DNA of 64,000 nt from Bugulina stolonifera (Eukaryota > Bryozoa > Gymnolaemata > Cheilostomatida > Bugulidae), in NCBI GenBank assembly GCA_935421135.1, contig OW285188.1:11512733-11576732 (forward strand). Reading direction: 5' to 3'. Positions 40,150 through 53,449 of the stretch are shown piece after piece. Each line of letters begins with the position of its first letter. Position 1 is the stretch's first letter. A program made the position numbers and the translations under genes. The notes under the pieces are model-generated. The model did not search any database. It was not told the DNA's origin and saw only the letters and a program-made list of their open reading frames with translations.

Positions 40150-40560
40150 TGTGACAAATTATCTACGTTGCAATCCTCTGCCTGATATATAGTACTGACC
40201 CTTTTCATATCGGCCTCTCGAGTGCCTTAGGTTATGTCCTAGTCGGTGTATGTTGTATCGGACCTGAGGATTTTTATGGATAACCTGATTAAACGGCAAT
40301 TGTTGTAGGGCATTGGCCCATAGGTCCTTCAGGTTCTGCGGCCGGAAATTGTTTTCATATAAAAGGGGCCATAATTTTCTGTTAGACAGTCGTGCTTTGG
40401 AGTGCAATAAAGACACATCTATTTACTTAGATCTATTCATAGTTCTTCAGACTAAGCTAGGAGTCTCCCAGCTTAAGTTCCACATGAATCTGAAGCCTGG
40501 AGCATCTAGGGTAGTTAGAATAGGGACATACACTTAGACCTAGCACTTAGGTCACACCTT
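40150..40560 (+). mobile_element. Possible solo-LTR-like segment
   Basis: The segment is markedly richer in G+C than its neighbours and contains TATAAAAG (40358-40365) followed 48 bases later by AATAAA (40406-40411), an arrangement seen in LTR promoter and poly(A) blocks. I could not define TG...CA ends or a target-site duplication, and a minus-strand 85-codon frame across it matches nothing I know. The boundaries given are approximate. Confidence 0.25.
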
Positions 40561-43195
40561 ATAGGCAAAAGAGCGCGGCCAGACCTATTGGTCAATGAAA
40601 TAAGTACAAGACTTTATTAAAGACACAGCATTGCAAGGTTGGCCCTTGGGCTCAGATACAATATGGTGCATGTAAGGCAGAGATTTAGACGTCCTCCCTG
40701 AATCTTCACAATATAGAGCCTACATGATTTATATGAGCACGTTGGACCTGTTGGTCAGTTCAGTGGTATAGGGTTTGAATTCAGAGACCTCTATAAGCTT
40801 TGGTCAGGTCGGCCCTAGGACTTTATTGATTGATTTCAGTGCATGTGATATGTCAGGGTGTGTGAATATATGATCAGGTCGGGAACATTCACTTGATTGA
40901 TTCTAATAACATAACCAATTATAATAATTCATTATAGTAATCATAATAATCATGAATATAAGGGTAGAATTTTTTAACGTGAGATCGTGGAAAATTTTTT
41001 TTGTCAACTTCATTTAACATCCAAATTTTGCCTGATATTATAACAAATGATCTACTGAAAACATGTAAGAAGTAGAAAATTGCACCAGTGGTTCATAGTC
41101 TATGAGCGACTTTATTTTCCTCATTTGGCAACAAGTGTCTACGAAGTTTTGCTTTTTTAATATACCTGTTCATTTCTAAGTAAGTGGATAACTTGGTATC
41201 CATCATGTAGGCTACTGATCCAAACCATGATGCAAATATTCTAGTGGACACAATTTCAATTCTGTATCAATTTAATCAAGTTCTCATAATTTACAAGTAG
41301 GTTTTTGATTAGGCATAATGGTTTGGGAAACCAATCTGATGACTTACTATCTGAAATAATCCAGTTTGTTAGCCAGTCTTTTTAAAAGAATAAAACAAAA
41401 TGGCGCAGTGATGCTCAGAGTAATGGCTTTGTATTTTCCACTTCTCAGCTAATACTGAATGAATATTAGTAGACCTATTAAAGAGGGAGTATTTCCAAAA
41501 TTGACCAAAACCAATCAAAAGGTTGAATAGCTTGTTGCATAGTACTTGCCTAGAGCTATTCAAAAAGGTCTGCTAGTGCAACAGCAGATGATGTCATCTA
41601 CCACAAATTGATCTCAAACAAAGGCAGTCTATGTCATCTGAGTAACCCAGTTAACCTTGTTATAAAGTACATGCACATGGAAAGATTTTGATCCAATAAC
41701 CTTTCTATTAATCAAGAGTTCATAAATTCCTTCTACACTTTTGATAACATGATACTCGGTCACATATATTCACTTGTCTTTTTTATTTCTAACATCAAGG
41801 AAGTGTAATTAACAAGAAAACTTTTTATTTGAGGGCATACTACATTGAGAAGACAACTTCTTCATATTTCTAAAAACTCCCATGTGTGAATAGAGGTAGC
41901 GGATAGCCTATTTTCCAGTATTTTTCCAAAATACACATAACATACTTGTGGTGAAACAATATTAGTGCCGGAAGAGAAATAAAGAACTAAATTTAGCATA
42001 AATGGTTTCCAATTATATTTCTCTACTCATACAAGAGAGGACAACTCAGGAAGACTACCCAGCCTTTGGGGCTACTTCTACTTTAAACGCAAACAGCAAC
42101 CAAAGATTAAACAACTATGATACATGACAAACTATTCTTAATTTCTCCAAATGGCACATTGTAGGTCACAACAACCTGCACTGCCAATATTCCATATCTA
42201 TCAAATACTGACCACATGTACCACTCCCTGCCCTTATGAGGTATACCTCTTCTGCCTCCTAGGTGGTCTAGTATGACCACAATATCTACATTTGAACATA
42301 AATAATAAATTCTTCTAGGTCCACAAACATCATATTAGTTTAAAATTCATGGTTTCTGGTAAGAGGCAGAGTGAGACAGCATTTTTAATTCGAGACACTG
42401 CTTCTCAAAAATTTGAGACGAAGTTTTAAGATCCAAGTGATTTTTCTTAAGATTTGCTAATTTTATATATTCGCATGTTAGAATTTCAACAGTCTCAATC
42501 GCTACTCAGTAAATTACTTGTATTTTATATGCTTTGCATTGTATTATTAGGCTATGTACTTCAATAAAGGATGAACAGAAGACTAGTGACATTTAATATT
42601 AATATGAAATGCATTGCACATGATGTACATGTAGGCCTATGTACAGTACATGGCTATAATAAAGTAATTTAACAACTAGTAAAGCGTTATGTCTCCATTG
42701 CTGAAACAATCCCACGAGCAGACAAACTTTTGTATAGTACGTCACATTACATTATGGAAGAGCTGACAGTTGATTTAAGTACGTTAGTACCTCAGCATTA
42801 GTTGCGCTGTTGTTACTAAGAAATCAGTGCTGGGAATGTAGCCTACATGTAGGTAGCATGACTAAGTAATTTTGATAATTAATTTCCTTCTATTTTATTA
42901 ATTCATTGCTGATTGGCAATGAATTAGGCCTGTTTTATAATTATTAATTCATTATAAATAAAAATAATGCGCTGCCTGCTTTCCAGTGTCAAACACTAAT
43001 TGCCATCTCAAGAAGACTTTCGAGACAAGACCAGAATTGAGATTTCTCGAGTCTCGTTCCACCTCTAGTTAAGTTTCTAGCTGTGATTTGGAAAATTTTG
43101 CTTCACTTAGAAAATTGTTCTTTCTTAAATCAAACTGATTTAAAACTTAGAAAACTACCAAATTTCACGTTTTTTACAGAAAACAGTGATTAAAT

Positions 43196-43422
43196 CATTT
43201 TAATTTGTCCGCAACAGTAATGTAATTAATAACAGTCGACAAACTGATTTATACAAAAGAAATTATTATTCATTATAATATAAATTGAATTTATATTATA
43301 AAAATAATAATTTTAAATTTAATGAATACTAAAATAGGCTAATAAATAATTTCTGTTGTATAAATCAGTTTGTCAACTGTTCTTATTACAATAGTCAGTG
43401 TTGTGTTGCGGACAACTAAAAT
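43196..43422. mobile_element. MITE-like hairpin element with long terminal inverted repeats
   Basis: The left arm (about 43196-43272) starts ttttaatttgtccgcaac and contains gacaaactgatttataca. The right arm (about 43345-43422) ends gttgcggacaactaaaa and contains tgtataaatcagtttgtc. The arms are near-perfect reverse complements of about 75 bases around an AT-rich centre of about 75 bases that is itself palindromic. There is no coding capacity. The flanking target-site duplication is not clear because the flanks are AT-rich. Confidence 0.8.
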
Positions 43423-44593
43423 ATAAATTATATTAATTAATAAATGTATTTATATTATTATACCAATTATTACTATTATATTATAATAATAATTATATTA
43501 TTAATTTTATCTAATCTAAATCTATCTTTCTTATGTACACTAATTTTTTCAACACCACTTCAGTTTGGCAGCAAAGCCATCGATAACATGTTCGAAATGG
43601 CCACATTTCACACTATATGAATGTTAATATACGTGTAAGTAATGAGCCTCTAAAATAAAAATTAGATATCACACATGATTTTATCATGGATCATCATCAG
43701 ATCATGAAATGATAATCGTTATCATTAGATTATCATGAATGAAGATGATGATGATAATTTTAATTTAATGATAAATAAAAGAAATATAGGAAGTCAAATA
43801 ATCCTGATGTCCCTCCGAACAATGAATGGGATTGCAATATCTAGAAGAAATTAGTATTTCCAAAATATTCAACAGTAAAGTAATAGTTGTAATAATAGTA
43901 GTAGTAGTTCACATTATATTCCACGGATTTGGTTATAATTTTTCGCTCCTTTTTTTCCGTAAAAAAGCACTTATATGAGCAGCTGTACCGCCTGGTGTAA
44001 TTGGCCACGAATAGCGAAAAGTTCGTATATTATTGGACAACAGTATATAGAACTATATTAAGCCATAGAACCATAATACAGTTTCAAACATTAGGTTGAT
44101 TGTGCGTATTGGAGGCCCTCATTCAGCTAGCATCAGTGACACTTACGTGTTCGCGCCTATTTTACTATGCCAATTCTCGGTATCATGAGAGGTCATTGAT
44201 AGTTGGTAACGTAGCAACCTGGTCTGAATACAATGTAGAGCAATTTTACCAAAAGAAAACTGCCAAGATAAGATTGCACATGTTTATCGTAAACTACAGC
44301 AGCTTGATATAAATCAAATATTGTCACCAAATTGATAACTTAAACTGCAGTTTTGTTATTTTAGATTTACTAACTAGAGTAAAATCATTGGTACTAACAT
44401 AGTCAAATCACTCAAATGCTGTTTATGTACATCTACATGTACTGACTAATCCTCCTTTGAATAAATTACACTGTAGAAGGTAACTAACTCTAAGTGATAG
44501 CGGGAATTTTTTATCAAATCACTATCAGTGCTACAACATCGGCTTTTGAATTTTGGGAGTATTAATTTTCACAAATCAGAGCCACAGTGAATC

Positions 44594-46133
44594 ATGGCAG
44601 AGCAGCAGGTATGCAGATTATCATAATTGTATCCATTATTATAAATTCACTATTATTATAAGTATTATTACAATGTCATAGTTATAGTTATAGTTAGTTG
44701 AGTTCATAATGCGTTTGCTAATTATAACACTAATATACATTGTACAGTATAATATCTATTACATGAGAAGATGAGATACCAAATTATGACTTGCAAAGAA
44801 ACCTAGTACTACAAATAATATTATAAGTGTCCGTGGATAGCTGGCATCTGATGAGTTATAAATCAAAATCATTTTGAACAGTTTATACTAGTCCTAACTA
44901 CATATATGCAAACTCCTAGATTCAGGCACCTTATCTCACCCAAACTGAACTCCTCGCCCAATCTAACTGTTTTATCAGGGGAACTTAAAAAACTGCTGCA
45001 ACACTATCATTCTTGGAAGTATATAATTACATGTATGTGCCTAACGATTGCTATTAGGCGGTACTACTCGTCCTCTGTACTACTGTAATCAATATGTGGA
45101 CAGTGGACAGATATTATCTTTTGTATATCATTGTAGACATCAAATCAATGTTCAACAGAAGTGATGGGGCCAGGCGGTGTACCCAGAGGTACAAAAACAT
45201 CTGAAGTCTACAGAACTTTTGGTATTCCTGATAGATTCGACAATCCAGGTAAAGGAAATGCATTATACATGTATATAATGAAATGTGTGGTGGATAGCTC
45301 AGTTATAGAAAAGCAGTATGCAGTAGGTATCTTTTCGTTCACATATTGATGTAATATGTATTTGTATAAGGAAGGCATCACATAGGTAGATGGATGTTAT
45401 GTTGTTTTACAGAATGGTTTGAAGGATACAAACATAAGGCTGTTCACCCCCTCTATAGGGCTACTTCACAGGATTATGGGGGAAAGGAGCCAAGTGTCCA
45501 CACAATGCCAACACACTTCTATGGCAGATCTCAAAAATTTACAAATGTGAGCTTCTCTCCTGAGTTCATTATTTTTAATTAGGAATAATCAAAGTGATAT
45601 GTTGAAGTTGTTACCTCGTGCAGTGTAAGACCAGGCAGCTTTGCTCTTTTAATTTTATTGTTACTGTGAGCTCTATTTCCCACTATGTTCAATAATGCAG
45701 TGGCAAAGTCAATATTTGAGATAGTGTGGAAGGAACATTAGCACACATAAATAACCCTAATAAAAAGTTGTCCTTTCCCAACTTTTCTTCCAAATAGAGA
45801 GAAGACAACTTTAAATATTATGATTATTACCTAATAAGCAGCCATAAGGAGGGACTTCTATCCTAATGGTAGATTTTGTTAGAGAATTCCCAGTAACTTG
45901 AGATTATTAAAAAGAAGTTTCACCAGTTAATAGCCATCTAACCAGACACTCTTGTCCATGTCACAGCAGTGCCAGACTAACATACATGTACATTAGTTCT
46001 TTCAATCAGTGTTTATAGCTAGATATTTTGTTAATTCACTAATTCTCTCTCTTTTCAGCATTTGGGAAAAACCGGAGCTGGTACTTTACGTAACCAGTCA
46101 CTCAATACCAACCATGATGTCAGCAAGGTATAG
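44594..46133 (+). CDS. PIERCE1/2-like microtubule inner protein
   Basis: Exons 44594-44608, 45137-45248, 45413-45546 and 46059-46133 join in frame to 111 residues. The core TSEVYRTFGIPDRFDNPEWF, then GYK, followed by HPLYRATSQDYGG, PSVHTMPTHFY and a final NQSLN matches vertebrate PIERCE1 (C9orf116), for example YRVSADLPGRFNNPGWFRGY and VHEMPKVFYPNSNKF. Proteins of this family sit inside the A-tubule of axonemal doublets and help dynein arm docking, so the organism is expected to have motile cilia. The final codons AAG-GTA-TAG coincide with a good splice donor, so a further C-terminal exon may exist; human PIERCE1 is about 25 residues longer at this end. PIERCE1 and PIERCE2 cannot be told apart here. 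Confidence 0.85.
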
Positions 46134-46757
46134 CAGGGAAGAGCAATGAAAAGCATATCAGTGCATAGTAATTTGTAATATTGTTTAAAATAATTCCCAG
46201 TTTGTGCTTTATAACACATTTCTGTGACTATGACGGTACTTGGTACATTTCTATTTTCATCAAAATAATGCATTATTGTACTAATACAGTAATTTATTAC
46301 ACTATAAAACATTGTGTTACACCATAAAATATAGCAATATATTCGGATATAATTTGAATTCAAAAAAGAGTTTTGTGTAAAGTAAAAGTTCACTAGCTAT
46401 CATTCACTTTATAATTATGCAACAATTGTTCAATATTGTATAATAAATAGTACTATAAAAATATATATAACAGTATGGTAAACCCATCTGTATCTGTCTC
46501 TGACCCTGTAATACTAAGCAAGTATCCTGTCAATATACTGCATAAAAAGAACATGCTTACAACATAAGATTATTGACCACTATTACAAAATATAATACCA
46601 AATATAAAATAATACATTGATTGTGAATTAATTTGCATTGTGTTACTTTCAAAATAATATGCACAAGGACATTGCTTTTTCAACATAGAGTTGCTTCCTC
46701 TTGGTGTTTGGCAATGAGTAGACAACTCCAAAGTTACTGCTTTTAATGAGGAGCATG
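46134..46757. other. Convergent 3' region of the PIERCE-like gene and TBC1D25
   Basis: No coding sequence is recognised. A plus-strand AATAAA lies at 46442-46447 and a minus-strand one at 46298-46293, so the two convergent transcripts could overlap at their 3' ends. One GAGTTG...GACAACTC hairpin motif lies at 46688-46731. Confidence 0.5.
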
Positions 46758-49700
46758 CTAGCAGACATAATTGTGGACATCCTGTTGAAGGTATTGTTCG
46801 TACACAACTTTAGTGTCATGTAGTATTCTATGAACGTTATTCTTCCTCACCTTTCGATCAAATAACATAACAATTGAGTCAAAGTCGAGCTTGTTTTTTA
46901 TAATGTTATCCCGATGTTGAAGTATCATTGTAAATGCAGCGCACATGAGGAATGGATTCCCATAACCAAACTCATCTGCTGGTGGAAATATGGCTCTCTG
47001 AGCCGATTCTTTGTGACTGTCTGACGATTCAAAAGCAAACTGGAGCTCTGAGCTGACCTTCTTGAACCCTACAGGTGTGATTGGCTGACTCCTGATACCG
47101 GAGTCGGTGCTGGTGCCACTCACAGTGCTGCCACCAGCATCATGAGTAGAATCATACAAGTCGATCACCTCTACGCTACCACTATCCAGCATGTCAGATT
47201 TATACTGTAACACACCATGTTCATCTGGACTTAATGCGATATAGAACTTACTGGTAAATTTCAGAGAACCATCAGCTTCAAGTGAGCTAACGACAGTTGG
47301 ACTAACGTTGTTCTCTTGATCATGAAGGCTCGGCTTTGAGTCACTCGTTGAGATTCGGGCACCACTACCATGTAGCTCACACAACAAATTTTGCTGATTA
47401 TCATCTAAGCTAGTCTTGATTGTTTCCTGATTTACCGGTGGTGTGTTTAGCTGCCCTGAAGGTTTCCGCACTAATTGCAAGAGTTTAGTGTAGGGTGTAG
47501 GTGTACCTGGTGTGCTGGAACCAGTGGAGAAGTTACCATGTGTACCATTTAACCCAACATTCTTTGGAATGAGTGCAAGTCCATTGTTACAAGTACAGTA
47601 AATATCAGATAGTGATATCCCATTCTGTGGGGGGTCTATAGGCATTGTGCTCCACATAACCTCCAGCATGTAGAGAGCGTCGTTGAACGGAAACTCTCGC
47701 TTGAGCTCCAGTAATAACCACCGGTATGTGAAGAAGAGGTCGTTCACCTCGTTCTCAATCATGTACGTCCAGAACTCTGGGTCGTAGTAACTAAGCAATA
47801 GTTTAAGATGATCAAATTTACATGTCATGGCCTTACCGTCAAACATAAAGTTATATTTTAGCCTCTTCATTATTGCGCAGAAACATAGGTATGCGTTAGC
47901 TTCATCATTTTGGACTACGAGTAACACAGAGGCCATATCGCTCATACCCTGACAGTAAGACACATCCGGGTGATTGAGTGAGTACGTGCACAGCATATCG
48001 AATAAACTTTCAATATTTTTGTTGTCTTCCCTTCCCTTGAAGAAAGAGTTAGTTCTGTCTGTTCTGATTACGTCTTTTCTCACCATCGACGTGATGAACT
48101 TCAACTCCTCTGACACCCGACCCTGCTTGAGATTGGTTTTCCAGACGTCCCGTAACATGGCGTATTCTTTAGCTTTACTTTGGAGATATGCAAATCTCTC
48201 CTTGCCGTTCAGATCTACAACAGTTGAATGATACTGATGATTCACAGCAAATATATGTCAGGAAATACACCTTCACTTGCTTGCAGAGAACTAAATTTTT
48301 AATTTCCTTCACTAAGTTCCTTCTTCCACTATAAGTTATAAGGTGTGCATTATAATATTTACATCATCCTATCTCAATAGAGTCGAAAATACGACAAAAT
48401 AAATCTTGAATTCTCATTGGAAAACAACATTTTCATGGGAAAATTACGTATAATTCGCTAGAATGTTCAAAGCAAGTGCCAAATAATGTTGACGAAAATT
48501 AATTCGCTACAAAATATATCATGACTATTAAGACTATGAAAGAGTGGATACAAATTTACAATTTTACTTTACTACATTAAACATTTAGGCAATATGTTTT
48601 TCTGGAATTACCTATAAAATTAATTTTTATAATAAATGACTACTATGATATACATTGTATGCGCTATGTTGCTAGTACTGGTAGTTATTATTACTACACC
48701 AGACTGTTCACCATATTACTACACCTATAAGGCATGTAAAAATACTTAATCATTTAATCCAGGGATTAACTTGTGGATCTATGTTGGGAATATTTATCAC
48801 AATCTCTTTCGGTGATCACCAGTCAAGACTGTCCCCTAATCTGCCCATTGAGTAAGACCTCTAGTTGCACCCAGCTGTGTGCTACTTCACTTTAGCCAAG
48901 ACATGAGCAACTTGTTTTTTATCATATAAAATGGAGTTGACCAGCAACTATCAGAGACCGGGTCTTTATATAGCAGTGGATTCACTTCCATATGTTGGCC
49001 TGGGTTTCATAATTTGACCTCCAGACAAACCCAATATTATCACAGTAACTAGTCAAATATTTATTTAATTGATAGCAGCACTACTTATAGCGAATCTTTT
49101 CTGTACCAACCTACAATCTAGTATCTCTCCTACATCATAGCCTAGTACATGTTGTATATCTATACTATCTAGTTCCTATTTGCATATCAAGATGTTTACT
49201 TAGTTACCTGGTTGTTTATACTGCTACTACCAAATTTAGGTGTTTTTATTACGAAGACCATCAAACATTAAGTTAAATTAGAAACTGTTTAATATTAAAT
49301 CCTGGTTGAATTCACCAAGAAAGTAGATTGATCCCGCGTGAATCCAGAAAAATCCAATTATATTTAACCATAACACACTGATTCATGACTAGAAGGAAAA
49401 TATTATGATGTGAGTTGTATTGCGTCCCTCAAAATTAGCATAATTTATTCAAAGCATTGACTGATATAGGCTATACGTAGTTGGTGATGGGGACAATGCT
49501 TAACTTCATATGACACATACCAATGTCTCCATTGGTTTTTGTATAATATATTACCACTGAAGCTGTTCAATATAGGGTCTATATGTACATGTGTGCGGTG
49601 TACATGTGTGCGGTGTACATGTGTGCGGTGTACATGTGTACATATGTACATGTACGCATGCAACCTCTAACCAACCCCATATCCATTACTTCATACTGTA

Positions 49701-52700
49701 ATATTGGAGGACTGACCTGACGGGAACACGTTGACCAGATGTCTCCAAGTGACCTTACGCAGACCAGGGTCAATACCCCCTTGGTAGATGCTCTCCCTGA
49801 ATGCCCTCTCGTTGATTAGCTTACCATCCGAGTCCATGTAGTTCCTAAACTCAGAGTCAGTCATCGGGCTCTTCGGTGATCTATATGCAGCCTCTGATTT
49901 GGCTTTCTTACCTAAATAATTAACATTAGAACTATCAGAGCTCAGGCTATGGTGTCACATACTTTCACTTACGCTATGCACATAATGTCACATGCCTTCC
50001 TTCATATGCATAGTATACATTAATACAATACAAGGTGCTTGTTGACATGGACAGGTCAAATACTATAGCCAAGTAATTCAACAGTTCTTGACCAGTCAGT
50101 GACCACTGTTTGACTAGCCATAACAAGCAATATTTAGAAATTATTAAAAACATGTTTTTAATTACGATACAATAATATAAACAAAATCATTATATAGGCA
50201 TAACACAGTGTAACACATGGCTATACTATATATAAATGACACCATCTCTCCTAGACAAAATCAAGAGGATAAACTCTAAAGGGCACAGATTTGTAAATTA
50301 GGAGAATAATTAAATTGGAAAGACAGCCAGTGTTGTTTTTTAATATTTTTTATAAAAGATAAGGGTGTTTGTTATACCACCAGATGTAGGTCTATATTAC
50401 AAATATATATACATGTATATATATACCGAAAACATGGTTAGGCACTATGAACTATGATCACACTGTTTCTCCATTAGCAGACCTGGTTCCAGCCTGTTAT
50501 CTGTACCAGGTTGAACCTGACATCTTGCATATTTTTAGCACAAACAGGAAAGTTTTGGATGAATTTAATTTCAGTGAACGTAATCTTAATTTTAATTTCT
50601 ACGTTTGCATAAAAAACCTGAAACAGTGAGCTCAGATCCAAAGCACTTCCAAAGTTTAAAAGTCTCCTAAACCCAAAATTATCTATAAAGCTGTTACAGA
50701 TAGGATATCTTTGGCAAAAATTAATGTTGCTGGAAAAAGCTTGTTGATAACGACCATGGCAACTTATTATCACGGTCTTCTGGTGGTGATATAGCAATGG
50801 GAGATGAGGCAATGTATTGTGGGATAGATTTACCATCATTCACCACAATAAATCACAGCATAAAGTAGTGCTGATGCATTTTTATATTTTGAAAATATTT
50901 AAATTTATCATTTCAAGTTCATCCTTGTGTTGACAAAGTACATCATCTGTAAGGTTGAACATAATGGCAGTCAAATCAATCACTGATGACATGCATCCAC
51001 CCATTCATCATATATTCATTCCATCAGCAACAGTTTTAGTGCCCAAGAATCTTGGGTATGTACCGTTAGTTGGCTACTAATAATGAAAAACACAAGACTG
51101 TGTACATGTCGCTTAGCAACAAAAATTGTGTCATTGTAATAACAGCACTGTACAGGAGCAGCTGGAGCTGACTAACGCTACTATTTTATCACAAGTATTT
51201 GCTGAACTGGCATAACAAGAATTAAACTATTGTTTTAAAAATAATCATTTACTTTCCATTAGGATAAAGAATCTGGGAGGAAGTTGTCTCCCCAGCCTCA
51301 CCCTGTCTCTTTCTGAGAGAGGTTCGCCTAAACAAAAAGTTCTATTTTCTAGCATACTCCTCCATTTATTCAAGCACACAATTTAGTAGATATGCAACTT
51401 ACTAAATGCAACTGTACTTGAACACAATTGATGTACTCTACTGCATTTAGCTTGGGCTACACTAGACAATCATGGTATCAAAATTATTATGATAGCTGTA
51501 TTAAAAATATATGAACTGAGCAACCTAATTCAGTGAAAAGAATAAATACTAAAACACAGGTATATGGTTGGCAAAGGTAAAATGGGCTACTCATATTACC
51601 TGGTCTAAGAATGCTGGATAGCTTGTCCGTGATGACATGTACAAACTTATCAGGTACACTCCTGTATTCAGTTCGGCCATCATCAGGTAGATCTCCTCTT
51701 TCTACTATATCCCATTCACCTAAACCTGTAACAGTTACAGAGTTTACTCTACTATATCCCATTCACCTAAACCTGTAACAGTTACAGAGTTTACTCTACT
51801 ATATCCCATTCACCTAAACCTGTGTCACAGTTTACTCTTGCATACTGTAGACTAGCTTCATGTCTCTGTATAATTATCCGTTATATCAGTTTTATTTAAC
51901 TTTTCGGTTGGCAATAGAAATAAATTTTTCAACTTTGTAGTAATTACAGTGTTATATTATTTTTACATAGACATACAGATAAGTTATCTTCTCGATTATA
52001 GGCGATATGTTATCCCACACTCAACAGCCCTGACCACAAACAGAGACCTAAGGCTACGTATATTTTTGTCATGGTAGTTAAAACAGAACTACTTACGGGA
52101 ACCAGGGCTAGGAGCTACGGCAGCGTCATATGATGCCATTGTTATGATAGAGAGCAATATATATCTTCCATATTGATTAACTATAACAATTTTTTAAAGT
52201 AGTATTGCTGCTGGCTACCTACATGTATATACTGCATGACGTATAAGTTTAGTATAGCTCCTTATCAACTGATGTAAAATTCATTGCTACACTTTATTAT
52301 ATATTTACAACACATTGTGTTTACAGTTCCAACAGAATGGCTGCCCAGTCACTATAATATTTCTCTTCTATGAAAGTTCATTGGTAGCAAAGAGTGGCAC
52401 CTGTCCATACACCAATTCAAAACTTACTAAACTAAATGTTTGTATATTAAATTGTATAAATTTTGTAAACAGTAAACATCAAATTCAAACTAATGGAATA
52501 AACAGCATTAGACTTGTGCTAATGAGTTTACATCAACAATGCAATAAAAACAATCATATGGTGAGGCCTGTGTTATACTAGTAATATTATGTCAATATTT
52601 GTGTTCATTACTACTGGATTGAATGCTTGAATTTTATTTGTTTTTTAAAAGCTGTTTCAAGTTTAATTGTTTATTGTGAATCTGAATGAAGTGTATCATA

Positions 52701-53401
52701 CAATACACTGCACAATTAGCAAACTATTTATATAATATCTGAATAACAGATGCATCCATATTGTACACATGCACGTAATTCTATGGAAGAAACTTGCTTC
52801 AATACTTCAGCCAACAATATTGTCTATTACTAACATTTATAATAAAGTATCACATTGTACTATTATCTGATATGTTAGCTATAGAAATCATTTTTGTTAC
52901 TCAATTCATGACGATACAGGGACATATAGTCCCGTAAGTACATGTGTAGTCAGATAAGCAGTTAGTAGGCACTGATACATTATAATAATACATACTGCAT
53001 GACGTTGGCTATAATATTTTTTAATTTCTTATATGTAGACCAGTTATCTTATCTATGAGATACAAATCCCCAAAAGATCAACTAAGGGCATGGAGTTATC
53101 TATCACCAATATCCCATGTGCCAGAGCAATGATCAACTGTTCATCATGTGAGTGATGGATTCGTGTCAGTTATTACTGAGTAATCAGTAACTCAATCAAT
53201 CTATTATTCGCAAGAGGTAAAAAGTCAAAGTGGAAATCATAGATTACCTTGATTATATAATGGTCGGGTATTGTGATACATATGACATTTTATTATTAGG
53301 GTTATTGATTGATTTGTGTGAATAGTGGTTAACTAATGAGTGTTGGGCAGTAGGGGAACCATGCAGTACATGTAGGAGTAGGTGTGCCTATAGTCCAGTT
53401 A

Positions 53402-53449
<48 letters not shown>

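Larger units (their letters stand above)
39432..44593. other. Gene-poor spacer between ASF1 and the PIERCE-like gene
   Basis: ASF1 (-) and the PIERCE-like gene (+) are divergent across this 5 kb. I found no exon with convincing splice sites and family similarity. It holds an LTR-like, less AT-rich segment (about 40150-40560), a hairpin MITE (43196-43422) and long AT-rich low-complexity DNA (43250-43510, 43670-43760). Confidence 0.55.

Noticed and set aside
39856..40416. Two minus-strand frames (76 and 85 codons) in the ASF1 upstream spacer
   Set aside because: No family similarity, no joining splice sites, and they overlap the LTR-like block.
50447..50839. Open frames on both strands in a TBC1D25 intron (121 codons on the minus strand)
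   Set aside because: No recognisable domain, splice context or conserved motif; could be a decayed element but there is no positive evidence.
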